DNA from: Macrotis lagotis
Lineage: Eukaryota > Chordata > Mammalia > Peramelemorphia > Peramelidae
Direction of reading: 5' to 3'
Assembly: GCF_037893015.1 (NCBI RefSeq)
Contig: NC_133659.1
Span: forward strand, 11,035,385-11,099,384
Length of the DNA stretch: 64,000 nt
Shown: positions 36,528 through 48,250 of the stretch, in pieces
Position numbering within the stretch: position 1 is the stretch's first letter
Layout of the letters: every line of letters begins with the position of its first letter
Notes under the pieces: model-generated
The model's database searches: none
Seen by the model: the letters and a program-made list of their open reading frames with translations, nothing else
Told to the model about the DNA's origin: nothing
Made by a program: the position numbers and the translations under genes

Positions 36528-38074
36528 ATGTCTAGCAAGACCACCAACACCAACAGTGTGGCCCAGGCCCGGCGAACTGTCCAGCAGCTGAGACTAGAAG
36601 CGTCCATAGAGAGGATCAAGGTAAGATTCATCCAATTCCACTGATGTGGGAAACATCCTTCACTAAAGCATATTGCAGCCCAGCAGTGATTTAGATCAGT
36701 CCTGGAGAGACACTTGCAGGGAAGTGAACAGCAGCTCCGTGCCGCCCCCACCACACACACACACACACACATTTTTCTCTGCCTCCTGGAAGAAGCCCCC
36801 ATCTGACCCTCTAATTTTTCATCTTACAATATCATCTTCAGTTGGGCACCCAGAAAAGCTCAGAACACAATTATTGAACCTTAATCCCCTTTTTCCTTGT
36901 TGCCCCTCTCTTCCCTCCCAGAAGGCAGGCAATGGGGGGAAATGGTAAGGATTTGGAGTCAAATTTGGATTCTAACTCTGGCTCTTCCAGGATTATTTCC
37001 TTGTGACTTTGTACAAATGACTTCACCTCTCAGAGACTTAGTTTCCTCATCTGGAATATGAGAGGGTGGAGGTGGGTGGTCTCTAAGGTCCCTTTCAACC
37101 CCAGCTCCTAGCAGGCATTGGTTTTGGAATCAAAGAACCTGAGTTCAGGTCCTGTTTTTGCCGCTACAAGACCATGAAATGAGATTCTCTCCCATTGAAA
37201 ATCTATGTTGCTTTGGAAAAATGGGCCTCAAATCAGAGGACCACCAGGGTTTGAATCTCCCCTCTAATGCTTACCACCTGTGTGGCCCTGGGCAAATTCC
37301 TTCTCTTGGCCCGAATGCCTTCATCTGCAAGGCGGCTGGGTGAGAATGCCCTGGATCTGGGATCCCATGGTCTCTGGTGGGAAAATCAGACTGAATTCTG
37401 TTTGATGGGACTATGAGTGGATAATAAATTTCCCTGGGCTGGTAGACAATCGTTTGTCTTTGGGACACAGACATTTGACTATTTGACTGACCCCACCCTC
37501 CAGAAGCCCCGACTTTCTCTGAGGAGGCAAGTGGTATGTATGGGAATCTCATGGGGCCGAACCCTTGGCCAAGGTGGGTGATGGTTCATTCCCATCAAAG
37601 CAGGTGCATCCCTTCCCAGCCTCCTCTGGATGCTGATAGCTTGGATCTTCTGCCTCATTTGGCCCCTCTTCCCCCCTGCCCGCCCCCCAAGTCTATAACC
37701 ATAAATTCAGAAGCTTTGTAATTTACCCAGAGCTTGTAGGATCTTGGCTCTGGGCCCAAAACCTTCAATTCAGTTTCTGAACTCTGTCCCACATACCAAC
37801 CTCTTTTTTGTCTTTTATTCAGCAGAAACTGAGACACGTCCTGCCACTGATTCATACGTGTTTTACAAGTTTGGAAATAGACCTTTTTTTTTTTTTTAAT
37901 GGCTTTACTTCTTTTCTTCTCTTTCACTTTGGTTCATGTGTCCTCCAGGTTTCCAAGGCCTCGGCAGATCTCATGTCCTACTGCGAGGAACACGCCAGGG
38001 GCGATCCTTTGCTCATGGGAATCCCAACTTCAGAAAATCCCTTCAAGGATAAAAAAACTTGCATCATATTATAG
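36528..38074 (+). CDS. GNG12: G protein subunit gamma-12, two coding exons: join(36528..36620, 37949..38074)
   Basis: Encodes a 72-residue heterotrimeric G-protein gamma subunit, the same length as human GNG12. It forms an obligate dimer with Gbeta at the inner face of the plasma membrane. The first coding exon (36505-36620, acceptor CAG at 36502-36504) gives 31 residues starting [10 protein letters not shown] and ending ASIERIK, followed by a GTAAGA donor. The last exon opens after CCAG at 37948 with [17 protein letters not shown] and ends [11 protein letters not shown] then TAG. The GGL helix and NPFKDKK linker are intact. The C-terminal CIIL is a CaaX box whose final Leu predicts geranylgeranylation of Cys69. 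Ser2 and Ser3 follow the initiator Met; the gamma-12 N-terminal serine is a known PKC site. The start has A at -3. Both introns flanking the first coding exon are GT-AG type; the one between the coding exons is 1328 bp and carries MIR copies. The 5' non-coding exons are not visible. The near-identity to GNG12 makes other gamma paralogues unlikely. Confidence 0.97.
36750..36771. repeat. (CA)n microsatellite in the GNG12 intron
   Basis: A short CA run about 130 bp after the donor of the first coding exon. Confidence 0.85.
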
Positions 38075-38576
38075 TGGGTTGGGGAGCCTGTGGGTGCCGC
38101 CCCTCCATGATCTAAGCAGCTCCATGAAGAAACGTACCTTCCGCTCACTTGGTAACCACTGCTAAAAACGAAAATGCTTTTAACTTGTAAAAACAAACAA
38201 AAAAATGAGTTTTAAAGCCTTTGTTTTTAAAAAGTCTCCCTCTCTTTAGAGTGTCCCCTTTACGAAATGGATGAGATTCAGTCGATTTCTTCTTGGTTTC
38301 CAGTTGAAATGATTCGAGGTGGTTATTCTCTTAGGTTGGCTTCACGTTGAAGGAACGGGTTGGTTTGGGTTGGTTTCTGTGTCAATTCATCGTCCAGTGA
38401 TCTACTTTTTGATTTGAGGGAAGACCAAAGTTGCCTCCTCCTCTTTCCAGATCCACCAGGCCCAGGAATCCCCAGGGCCCGGGGCAAATCCAACCTCTAA
38501 AATGTTTCCCTTCTCACTATCCTTAATTGGGTTGGTGCCTCTCTGTACAGTACACAAGTTCTGCATGTATTTGGTG

Positions 38577-38598
38577 TGTATATATGGTTTTGTATATA
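38577..38598 (+). promoter_or_regulatory. Two Pumilio-type motifs (TGTATATA) in the GNG12 3' UTR
   Basis: TGTATATA occurs at 38577-38584 and again at 38591-38598, about 500 nt after the stop codon. It matches the PUM1/PUM2 consensus UGUANAUA exactly. Two further exact copies lie at 41257-41264 and 41725-41732. PUM binding normally lowers mRNA stability or translation. Use of these sites here is inferred from the motif only. Confidence 0.5.
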
Positions 38599-39074
38599 CA
38601 TTTCAAAGTGCATATTTTCTAGTTTGAAAATATCTTTCCCCTTCTCCCATGCCCCCCCATCCCCTGCATTCTAGGCCCCCGAGTTCTGCCTCTCTCTCTC
38701 CAGTTGTGAGCCAAGCCAGCCACAACTGCGTTTGCCTACAGCTTCTGGGGGACGAGGGCAACCTATCCCCCCACGATACCAAATTCTGGTCATTTTATTA
38801 TCATCATCGTCATCTCTCCCTTTCGTTTGCTTCTCTGGTCCTCACGGCCTAAATACAAACGGTGCCAATTTAAGAGAGCGAAAACAAAACCCCTCTTGTA
38901 ATTTGAGGTGCTATGCTGTGAGGGCCCTCTTTGCTTCTCTGGACTCAGCACAGTCAGGATACAGAATCCCCAAATCCCAGAGTCGGATAGTCCAACCCGT
39001 GCCTAACACGTATCCTCTCTGTCAACTCCCCTCCCAACAAGTCATCTACCCGCTCTGCTGAAGACCATGGACAC

Positions 39075-39215
39075 CTCCTCAGAATTTTCTTTTTTTTAAT
39101 TCATAAAATAAAATCCATAGGATTACAAAGGAAACCTGTTATACTGAAATCCAGTTAGAAAATTATTCCCCCCAAACCCAAGTTCATGGACCCTAGTGAA
39201 AAAGCTCTCGATCTA
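39075..39215 (+). repeat. Unnamed ancient interspersed repeat, copy 3 (in GNG12 3' UTR)
   Basis: CCTCAGAATTTTC, TCATAAAATAAAATCCATAG, ATTACAAAGGAAACCTG, TATACTGAAATCCAG and GTTCATGGACCC. It is the best preserved of the three copies and contributes an AATAAA to the transcript. Confidence 0.65.
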
Positions 39216-41005
39216 GGCCAATCCAAATTCCATCGATACTAAGAAATGATCATTCCCCCTCTGCTCAAAGACTGCCCCCCAAGATGAGCCATTACACTTT
39301 GGCATAACCTTGAGGCTTAGGAGGTTTTTCTGAACCTCAAACCTCAATTTGCTCCCCCCTTGTTGTTCCTAGTTCAGCCCTCCAAGGCCAAGCAGAACAA
39401 GTCTGATAAGTAGGAGACGAAGAGTATCCATGAGCCATTCATCAAAGGAGGGAGGTTTCATGAATATGAGCCTGGTTCTCCCCAGAGAGAAGAAAATCAG
39501 TTAGCATGTTAGATTGGGGGAGTCCACCTCCTTTCTCCTTGTAGTTTCATTCATTCTTTCCCTCCTTCCCCTAAACCTTCCTCCCTTACCTCATTCTTAC
39601 CTCTTTGAAAAGTATGCTTCATCTCCGCTGCCCAATCCCAGAGAGTTGATTTGTGGGTGGAAAGATAGTTTGTTCAGAGAGAACCAAAAACAGTGCAAGG
39701 TGCTGGTGGAGTCTCCAATTCCTACCATGTGTGTCACCCAGCCCACCCTCCTTATGTTTTTCCTAGAGGTAAGAATAGGCACTATATTAGAACTTAAAAA
39801 AACAAACGAAAAAACAGAATCACCCTATCACTCCCCTGGTTATTTCCATACCATAGATTTTTTCTCCTGAATTTAGATGGGCCCATAGTCTGGGCAAAGC
39901 CTTTGCAGTAAGGTCAAGAGGGACCTTTTTCAAATAGTTGCTTATAGACAGAGAACAGAAACTGGCCACACTTTTCCAATGAGAATTCTGTATATTTTAA
40001 CCTCAGTGTCCTCATCTATAAAATGGGGATGATGCAAACGCTGCCCCCTCACAGGGTTGTCATAGGAGAACTTGGAGGAGCTCTAAAAATATGAGTCATT
40101 ACCAAAATTCCTTATGAATCAAAGTTGCCAGAAACCCTCTCCAAGAAAGAATCACCCATGGAAACTCTTGACAATGACTCTCAATGGCATTAACAATGGC
40201 ATGTTCTTCTTCAGAGCTGCCAAGCCCTTTTGAGATCTCTTATTTCTCTTAAGGGTTTTGGAGAGAAAACCCTTCAAATCTGTATGAATAATGGTCATCA
40301 GATAGATTCTCCTCTTGTTGCTCTGTGGCTCCCGTTGTGGAGGGTGGGAGCCCTTGCCCTTCCATGGTTGGGATTCACCATCACCTCTTACTCACAGATA
40401 TGTAAACTGCTGCTCAGTTCTGTCCTTTGTTCCCTCCTCAAGTGAATGGTAGACCTCAGTTTCCCTGTGTCCAAAGCAGAAATGTTGTCCTGCCCTTCTG
40501 AAACATTAACCTGGAGATGTAGATGAGGAAGAACGTTCTCAATGTCATTACTGCCTCCTGACACTCGCATCCTTTTAGTCAATGATTATATTTTTCTAAC
40601 AACCATTTCAAAACTCTAATTTGTATTTTCCATTCTGATTTTTAACCATGTGTCATTCATCACATAGAATGCAGCCTGTTGCAAAAATATATTAAAATGA
40701 TGGATTTGAATACACTTGACTACTTGGGGATGCCATAAAGGGCAGTTGCTCTTTATTCAGTGGTGTTACACGGACCCTTTTCTGCAGCCCCGTGCCTCCC
40801 TCTTATTTCTGGTCCTCTTCTGACTGTGCTTGCCCTGGCCAAGGTATGCTACCTCTGCCCTGGTCGATGTGGTCCTTCCCACTGGCCTCCTAGAGAGCAT
40901 CAAAGCATTTGAGTGTGGGCAAACCTTCCCAACCAGCCGTGATAGCCAAATAACCCCAGATCTAGACCTTGGCTTCTGGACCAAGACAGAAATAGCAACT
41001 CAGCG

Positions 41006-41059
41006 TTGATGTACCTAGAACCAAAAAGATTGTTGATGTACCTAGAACCAAAAAGATTA
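41006..41059 (+). repeat. 27-bp tandem duplication in the GNG12 3' UTR
   Basis: Two head-to-tail copies (41006-41032 and 41033-41059) beginning TTGATGTACCTAGAACC differ only at the last base. The near-perfect identity points to a recent duplication. Confidence 0.9.
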
Positions 41060-41256
41060 TATGAGGAAAGATAATATATTATGTATATGATAAACAGAAG
41101 TACAGAAGTCACTTTTATTGAACCGACTTGATTCCCCTTCTAAGGTTCAGCCGCTCTTGGAGCAGTTGCTTTGATGATGGGGGGGCAGATACCTCGGTGT
41201 ATAATTTTTTTTTCAGCTACCACTGTAATGTTGACACAAATATACATCCACAAATG

Positions 41257-41264
41257 TGTATATA
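41257..41264 (+). promoter_or_regulatory. Pumilio-type motif (TGTATATA), third copy
   Basis: An exact UGUANAUA match in the distal half of the presumed GNG12 3' UTR. It would be lost from any isoform using the ATTAAA at 40691. Confidence 0.4.
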
Positions 41265-41724
41265 AAAATGGTTCCCCTCTGGCTTTGTTATCACTGAAGT
41301 TCCTACAGAGTGGGTTCAGTGTGTATACTTTGATGGTGGTTTTGCAAATATGCTGTTTTCTTGGTTCATCTCTATCCCTTCATTATTCTAACATGTCTGT
41401 ACAGTTTTTATTTAAACTCAAGGTCTCAGCAGCATGACCATGTGCTAAATAGAATTTATTGGTCCCAAAATCTTTTACAGAAACACATTTTGAACAGGGG
41501 AAATATTTTATGTATCAGATAATCAATTAACAAATGATACCTTCTGTCTGCTTGCTCTTTTTTCCTATGAATCTGGTTTTTAAGTTCCCTTGGGCTAATT
41601 CAAATCAAAAGTGCCATATTCACCTTTTAGAGAAAAGGTCTGGTGTTTGCTTTCCAATTGAAACAATTTTTGTACTTTTTTCATCTGTAAACCGCCAGAA
41701 GAAAAATTTATACCGATACTTTAG

Positions 41725-41732
41725 TGTATATA
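41725..41732 (+). promoter_or_regulatory. Pumilio-type motif (TGTATATA), fourth copy
   Basis: An exact UGUANAUA match about 3.65 kb after the GNG12 stop codon, also present only in the longest isoform. Confidence 0.4.
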
Positions 41733-43141
41733 AATGTGCATATGTTTTAACAGAATCATAAAGAGTTATGGAAATGCAGAGGCATCTTTAAATCTGAGGC
41801 GGAGGCTAGAAAAACAAATGGTAGAGGATGTGTTAAGTTGTCTTCTCAGTTCTGTTTAGCTAACTTTCTAGATTTTAAGTGGAATGGGAATAATGACATT
41901 AGCAATCTGGTTACCCTGAATTTATTTTTCTTTTGAGCTATACATTTAAAAGATGCATGGGCTTAGAAAATGAATTCTAACATAAATTAGTCCTTCTTTA
42001 CTGACCCCTCCCAAAAAATGAATATATGACTAAGTGAGTGAGTAAAAATTTTAAAAATCTAATTAGAATAATTATGAGAAAATCGAATCTAGAAACTTCA
42101 GATTGAAATCTATAATTCGTGGCTTATTGGCAGTGGTACGGAAATTTGTCAAATCATCCTTTCCTTCAAATCATAAACTACCAACAGTTGGAAGGGACCC
42201 AGGGGGCATCTTGGCCGATTCAAACTAGAAAAAGTTCCCCAGGACAACATCCCTATGTGTGATCACCCAGTCCTTGCTCAAAGGTCATCCCAGACCAATC
42301 ATTAGGTCAGTTCTAATTGTTTGGAAGATTTTCCTGACCTTGAGCCTCAATTGAACTCATTGCAATTTCTGCCCTCTGAGGGTCATGCAGAATAAATCAA
42401 GTCCCTCCTGAGTCTTCTCTTTTAAACATTCCCAGTTCCTTGATCAGTCCTCAAAATGTGTAAACTCAAAGGCCAACATCCTGGATGTTACCATCTCTAA
42501 AATAGGTTTTTTCAGAGAAGCTCTCCAGGCACCATTAGTCTAAAAGTTCATTGTCATGGAAAGAATATTGAACTGGGACTGCCCACCACTGGGTGATGCA
42601 CTTTTCTGATCTGCCCCTTAGTTTCCTGGTCTGAGAAATGATAGCTGAACCAGATGACTTCTGGTCCTTCCAACTGGAAAACTCCATGGTCCAACGACCC
42701 TTCCCCTTCCTCTGCCATCTTTGTGCTGTGAACATCGCTGTTCCCGATATCTAAATGTTGCTCCTTCCCCTATGTCCTCACGAGCTAACAGCCTTTGAAA
42801 CTGCTTGTTCTTGGATTATTTTCTCACAATTGGAAAAACTGACTTTGTTACTTATGTGGTGATGATGGTGTTTTTCTTTTCTTCTGATTTTATGAACTCT
42901 GTGACTTTCTTAATGTTCTTTGTATTGTTAATGTAACTCCCCTCCGTGTCCTTTGGGTGTCCCTGGAAATTTGCCTTTGATTTCTAGTCAATGAGACCTA
43001 GCTGTCTTAGAACATTCTTTGGCTACTTCTATGTTGTGTCGTATATAACCTTGACACTGTGATCATCGTTTGAAAGACTAAAAGATGAAAGCATTTCTTT
43101 CCCAGCTCATATGTTCAACAGCACGGATGCCAATCAAATGA

Positions 43142-43147
43142 ATTAAA
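43142..43147 (+). terminator. GNG12: Candidate distal poly(A) signal (ATTAAA) of GNG12
   Basis: ATTAAA lies at the end of the AT-rich unique stretch, followed within about 50 bp by T- and GT-rich sequence (CTTGTCTCATTCTGTTCCC) that could be the downstream element. Other signals in the presumed UTR lie at 39107-39112 (AATAAA, inside a repeat), 40691-40696 (ATTAAA) and 42391-42396 (AATAAA, inside a CR1-like piece). They could give shorter isoforms. Confidence 0.5.
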
Positions 43148-43165
43148 AACATCATGGCTTTCTAT

Positions 43166-46100
43166 ACTGAGTCAGCCTCCACTTGTCTCATTCTGTTCCC
43201 TGGGTGCTTCATCAAAGAAGGGGTCACGGGCCTTCCCACCTCACTCCCTGCCTCTCCCCTGGGCAGAGTCGGCTGCTTGGACAGATAGCACTGGGGTGGG
43301 GCCAATGGGGCTTGATCCGAGGGCATGGACACTTCCAGGCTGCATTTCCTCCCCAGGGTCCTTCCTTGCTCTTGTCACGACCACCGATCCCAAGGTCCTT
43401 TGGATTTAGACCCCTCCAGCCTAATCCACTCCTCCATCCCTCCTCCTCTGGTTTGGAGTCTCTCTTCCCTCACTGGGGGGAGAAGGCAATTCCAGGCTTG
43501 TGTCTGGGACCCAGGCAGCCAAGGCAATCCTCTCCCCCTTTTCTTTCATCCTTGGGGAGGGGGTGAAAAACACATGGATTGCCCACATGTCAACTGCTCT
43601 GAAGGGAATCCCAGGTTCAAATCCCAGCTCTGCCCATACCACTTCTGAGCCTCAACTCCTTCATCCATAGAATGTGGGCAATTATACTCCTATAGTCTAC
43701 CTCACTGGGCTAGTCTGAAAGAGTCCTCCATAACCTTGGAAATAATAGGAGTTTCTATCCAGTTAGCATTTTGTCCGAGTATTATTGTTCATATTCTTGA
43801 TCCTCACAACAACCTTTGTGATGACTGGCGTGATCCCCATTTTAGCCATGGAAAAACGGAGACCCCAACAGCTTGAGTGATTTGCCTGTCACAACTCAGA
43901 AGTATTATGATGTAGGATTTGAACCCAGGTCTTACACACACCTACGCACACACACACACACACACCCTGCCTATGATCTCACTGTAAATTATTGACATTG
44001 CAAGTGCTGAATCATGAAGCTATGGGGCATTTTTAGTCTCTAAAAGCTTTACCTTAGTGATGTTAGGAGCCTGGGGAAGGGGAGCACTCATTGCAGTTCC
44101 ACATTAATACTATTACTAATATGACAATAATAATGGGAAGTGACAGCCAATCACTACATTTCTATAATGTGGCAAGGGTTGCAGAACCCTTTGCACCTAC
44201 TGTCTCCTTCAATCCCCATCACCAGCCCTTGGGATTAGCTCCATTTTGCAGATGAGATAACTGAGTTAACTTGAGGGGACTTGCCCTAGTCCACATAGTA
44301 AGTATCCAAGGCAGAATTTGAATGCAGGTCTTCTTGGCCCCACGTTGCAGCCCCTTTCCACTGGGTTTTGCTCCTTGTGGAATGGGAGTTACCACCTCTG
44401 CTGCCTTCTCCCCACTTTCCACTTTTCTACAGAGGGGCACCCTGTCTCTCTACTTCCCAACCTGCTTCTCCTTTCCTAGCTCAATTCCCTGGACCTTAGG
44501 CAGCTTGGTGGCCCAGTGGATTGAGTCTGGAAAATCAGAGTTCAAATCTGAGCTCAGACACAGACAAGCTCTGTGACCCTGAGCAAGTCACTTTAACCTC
44601 ACCTGTAAAAAGGAGATAATTCTAGTGTCTTTCTCCCACAGTTGTGGGAATCTAATGAAGTCCTATTGGTAAAGTGATCCACACAGGGCCTAGCACTTTC
44701 TCCTCCCCCTGCCCTCTTCTCAGTAATCCCCCTACACCCCCCCACACAGTTCTTTTCAAATAATACTCCTTCCACCCACCGCCTTTAAGTGAAACACGGC
44801 TCTGCCCTGAGGACACCACTAAGCCCCCATTTTCCCCAGCCCCTGATCTCTGCCCCTTCCCCCAGAGCCCACCATCTGCTGAGTCTTTTCAAGTTTCCCT
44901 CCAGAACATCCCTCTCATCTGTCCCTTCTCTCTTCCCTCACAGCCTCCATCCCCTCCCCCATGGCCCTTGGCAAACTCTCCTAATGGGATCTCTGCCTCA
45001 GTTTCTCAAACCCATCCTCCCCGGAGCAGCCAAAGTCTGCCACTCCGGATAGCCACCCCCCAGCATTGAAAGTGCTCCCAGTCTCTCTGAACAGGCTCAT
45101 TACCTAAACACACTCTAGGCTCCGGCTTCACTGGCCTAATGACAACAAGTCTTTGTCCCCCACACCTGGGACACTCCAGCTCCTCCCCTACCCCCACACC
45201 CCCCAGCTGCTGCAAAGCTGTGTCCCCCTGCCCCTCCACTCCCCCCAAAGCCTTTCCTTCTAGAGCCATCATTGTTATTCTCATGTTTTTAGTAGAACCA
45301 GTACTTACTTGTCTGTAAGCACATGTCACCCCAAGAGAGCAGAAGCTCCTTGGAAGGCCAGGCCACCTTACTCCACTATCTCTACCCAGCTTGACTCTCA
45401 CACTTGATAAAAACTTATTATTTGACCAATTGATTGAAGAGAGGGCCTTTGAACCCAACCGTCTGGCTGCCATGCCATATCAGGAAACCAAGGCCCAGAA
45501 AGGGGAAGCATCTTCTAGAAAGGTGAGGATGGAAACCCACATCCTCAGGAATCCCAAGGCAGCTCTCTTGCTACTAAGCAGCTCTCTCTCCTTTGTTTTC
45601 CAGGCAATGTAGAGTAGATAGACCACCGAAGTTGGCAGGGAGGAGAAGAGCTGGGTTCAGGAGCCACCTTGGACCCTTCTCTGGGACCCTGGGCACACCA
45701 CTGAAACTTGGTTTCCTCCTCTTGAATGCAAGGGTTCCTCCAGCCTCTCCCAGCTCCACAGCTAAGAGTCAATCCATGCCCCAGCTCTGTGCCCTCCAGA
45801 CCCCTTCCCACTTCCTCCTAACTTTCAGTTAACACCACCCTGCCTTGCCATCCCTTTGACATAAACCTGCAAGATGAATAATATTTATGCATAAGTATTT
45901 CTTCCTTTTATCTTCATAACCCCGGGAGGTAGGTGCTATATGTTATGCCTATTTTACAGGGGGAAAAAAACTGAGGCAGACAGAAATTAACTGACTTGCC
46001 CAAGGTCACCCAGCTAGGAAGTGTCTGAAGCTGCATTTGAACTCAGCTCCAGGTCCAACTTTCCATCCACTGTATCGCCTGCTATATCCCAAAGCCCATG

Positions 46101-48009
46101 GGGGTTAGAGGTAGGGGGAACTATGCCCAGCTTAGGCCTCTCAATGAACCTGGGGGGAACCTGAGTTCCTTGGACAAGTCAGATTATTGGAGGCAGAGAA
46201 AGCAATATCAGCTAGGGGAATCAGGAGAAGTTTAACTGTAAATTCTGTGACTTTGGACAAGTCCCTCAAATGGAGAGTCATAGCAGGAGGGGCTGGGAGA
46301 CAAAGTCTGGTATTTCTTTTGTTTCCAAAATTCTCTGCAGATGGAGAAGGGAGACCTGCTTTGGGGCTCCCAGAACCATGAGGGGGCACCTTATTTTGCC
46401 CCAAATTGAAGAGCAGACCAGAGTTCAGGACGTGGAGTGAAAGAAGGCTATGTGATCTAGCAACATATAATTAAGGGTTTTTAAAAAGCTATTTAAAGAA
46501 CTGTTTCCTGACATTTCTGCCACCGAATCATCAGCCTGGTAATAGGATGGGAAAAATCTTTGAAGGCAAAATAAACGGGAGGAAGGAAGGGGCCACGCCA
46601 GCCTTGGCTTCTCAGATCTTGCCTCATCGGCCCAACCCTCGGACCTCGGTTTCCTCCTCTGTGGAATGGGGCTAATAAGCATCAGCCTCCCTAGCTTATT
46701 AGGAGAGTCTAAAGAGATGGAAAGAAGGGTGCTTCCAGGGTCAATAGTCCACTTGGGGGTGGCTATGGGGGTTCCCCAATGTGGCCCAGCAGTCCATGAG
46801 CCAGAGTTGAATACATACCCACTGGATGGGCTAGGTATTGGAGAACCAAACTCAAGGAAACAGTCCCTGGTCTCCAGGAGATGACCCTTGGGCATTCATC
46901 TATTGCTTTATAAAAGATGACTACCTTTGAGGTGGGTGGAGTTATAATCCCTATTTCACAGAAGAGGAAACTGAGGTACCAAGCAATCTTCCTGAGCCTT
47001 GATGGTTTGTCTCTAAAAGGAGTTTGGGTTGTTGGCCTCTGAGATCTCTTCCAGGCCCGCTGGGATGGATTCTGAGATTTCTCCAACCTTATTTCTCTTG
47101 CTTCACAAACTGTCTCCAGTGGGAGGACTCAGGGCCCCTTATCTTGACCAGATTAGATTGAATAAGCTTCCCTCATCCCCCAGGCAAAGATTGGAAATCT
47201 CCCTCAGTTTCTGGCCAAGCTCAGAGGTGCCAGATCTGTCAGAAGTCTCCTACTGCTAGATGGCCCCGCCATGCCCTCTGCACCCCCAAACCCAGAAGGA
47301 ACATCTTGGACCAGGAGAGCAGCCCTCCATGCTCGTACCTTCTGTTCATTATGGTGTACCCTACCCCAACAAAAAAATGCACATTCCCAGAAGTCTTTGG
47401 AACACAACCTTTGTTCCACTTGGAAAGTCAGAAGCGGTTGGGATTGGGGAATTGTCCTCTCTTGCCAGCTTTGCCAGTGGCCTCCTAAGGGAGACAAGTT
47501 CTGCAGAACTGTCCAGGTACCCATGGGTGGCTGTCCGGGGCCTGAGCCAGGAGGGGGTGCAGACGACTGAGCAGGAGAGAAGGAAAACATGGCAGGGTGG
47601 AACGCTGAGTACAGCCCCTCTCTTGGTGGTCTCCGGCTGACTTTGTACATATGGAATCTCTAAAAATTATTTTTAAAAAGATCAAAGGAGCCCAGGTTTG
47701 GAGGGGGGAGGGGCATCTGGTCTAGTCCTATCCCCTCTTTTAGATGAAGAAATGCAAGAGTCGGTATTTCTAGGTCTCTTATCAGTGTACTGCAGCTATC
47801 TTTTTGCATGTGCAAAGAATGAGAAAAGAAGGGAAAGATAAAGAAGTCTCAGGTTTGCAAAGTCTGAGGAGGCCAGAGCCTCCCCAAGCTGCCCAGGGAG
47901 ATCTGCTGGGCCCAAGGCCAAGGGAAGTGGGGACCCCTGGGACAGAAATCCTGGAAAGCTGAGAAAGGGCTGGTGTCTCTAGCTTGGGAAGCCCAGGCTG
48001 TATTGGAGT
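43166..48009. other. Intergenic region between the convergent genes, part 1
   Basis: MIR (+) about 43600-43760, MIR (-) about 43780-43930, a (CA)n at 43934-43966, MIR (-) about 44180-44340, a SINE/MIR (+) about 44490-44650, SINE (-) about 45940-46085 and other MIR or L2 remains. The GC-richer 43180-43560 and 44700-45060 hold chance frames. No exon supported. Confidence 0.45.
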
Positions 48010-48250
48010 CTTCCTCTCTTGGTTCAGCTTCTGGCCTCAGACACTGGCCGTGTGACCTTGGGCAAGTCACCTCACCCTGATCACCTCCCATCCGGGGCCA
48101 TCTCCAGTTATCCTGATCCATATTTGGCCACTGGACCCAGATGGCTCTGGAGGAGAAAGTGAGGCTGGGGACTTAGCCCCCCCCCCCAGATCCAATTCAT
48201 GTGTTTGTCATGGCCCTGATGCCGTGGTCTTCTTCAAAAATGTAGATCAA
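48010..48250 (+). mobile_element. Long marsupial SINE, 5'-truncated
   Basis: GTGTGACCTTGGGCAAGTCA, CCAGATGGCTCTGGAGGAGA and the end GGTCTTCTTCAAAAATGTAG match the longer SINE at 33275-33560. A C-run interrupts it at about 48178. Confidence 0.7.

Larger units (their letters stand above)
38075..43165 (+). other. GNG12: GNG12 3' untranslated region (extent inferred)
   Basis: About 5.1 kb of AT-rich, CpG-poor, mostly non-repetitive DNA follows the stop codon, in contrast to the SINE-dense flanks. A long 3' UTR is usual for GNG12. It contains four copies of the Pumilio octamer TGTATATA, an ancient interspersed repeat (about 39075-39215), two CR1/L3-like pieces (about 39225-39445 and 42170-42530), a MIR (about 40000-40105) and a 27-bp tandem duplication. 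The 3' end is placed by the change of base composition and an ATTAAA at 43142-43147; it is not proven. Confidence 0.7.

Noticed and set aside
47204-47650. 148-residue - frame and 126-residue + frame
   Set aside because: Overlapping frames on both strands with no family features, in intergenic sequence between the convergent genes.
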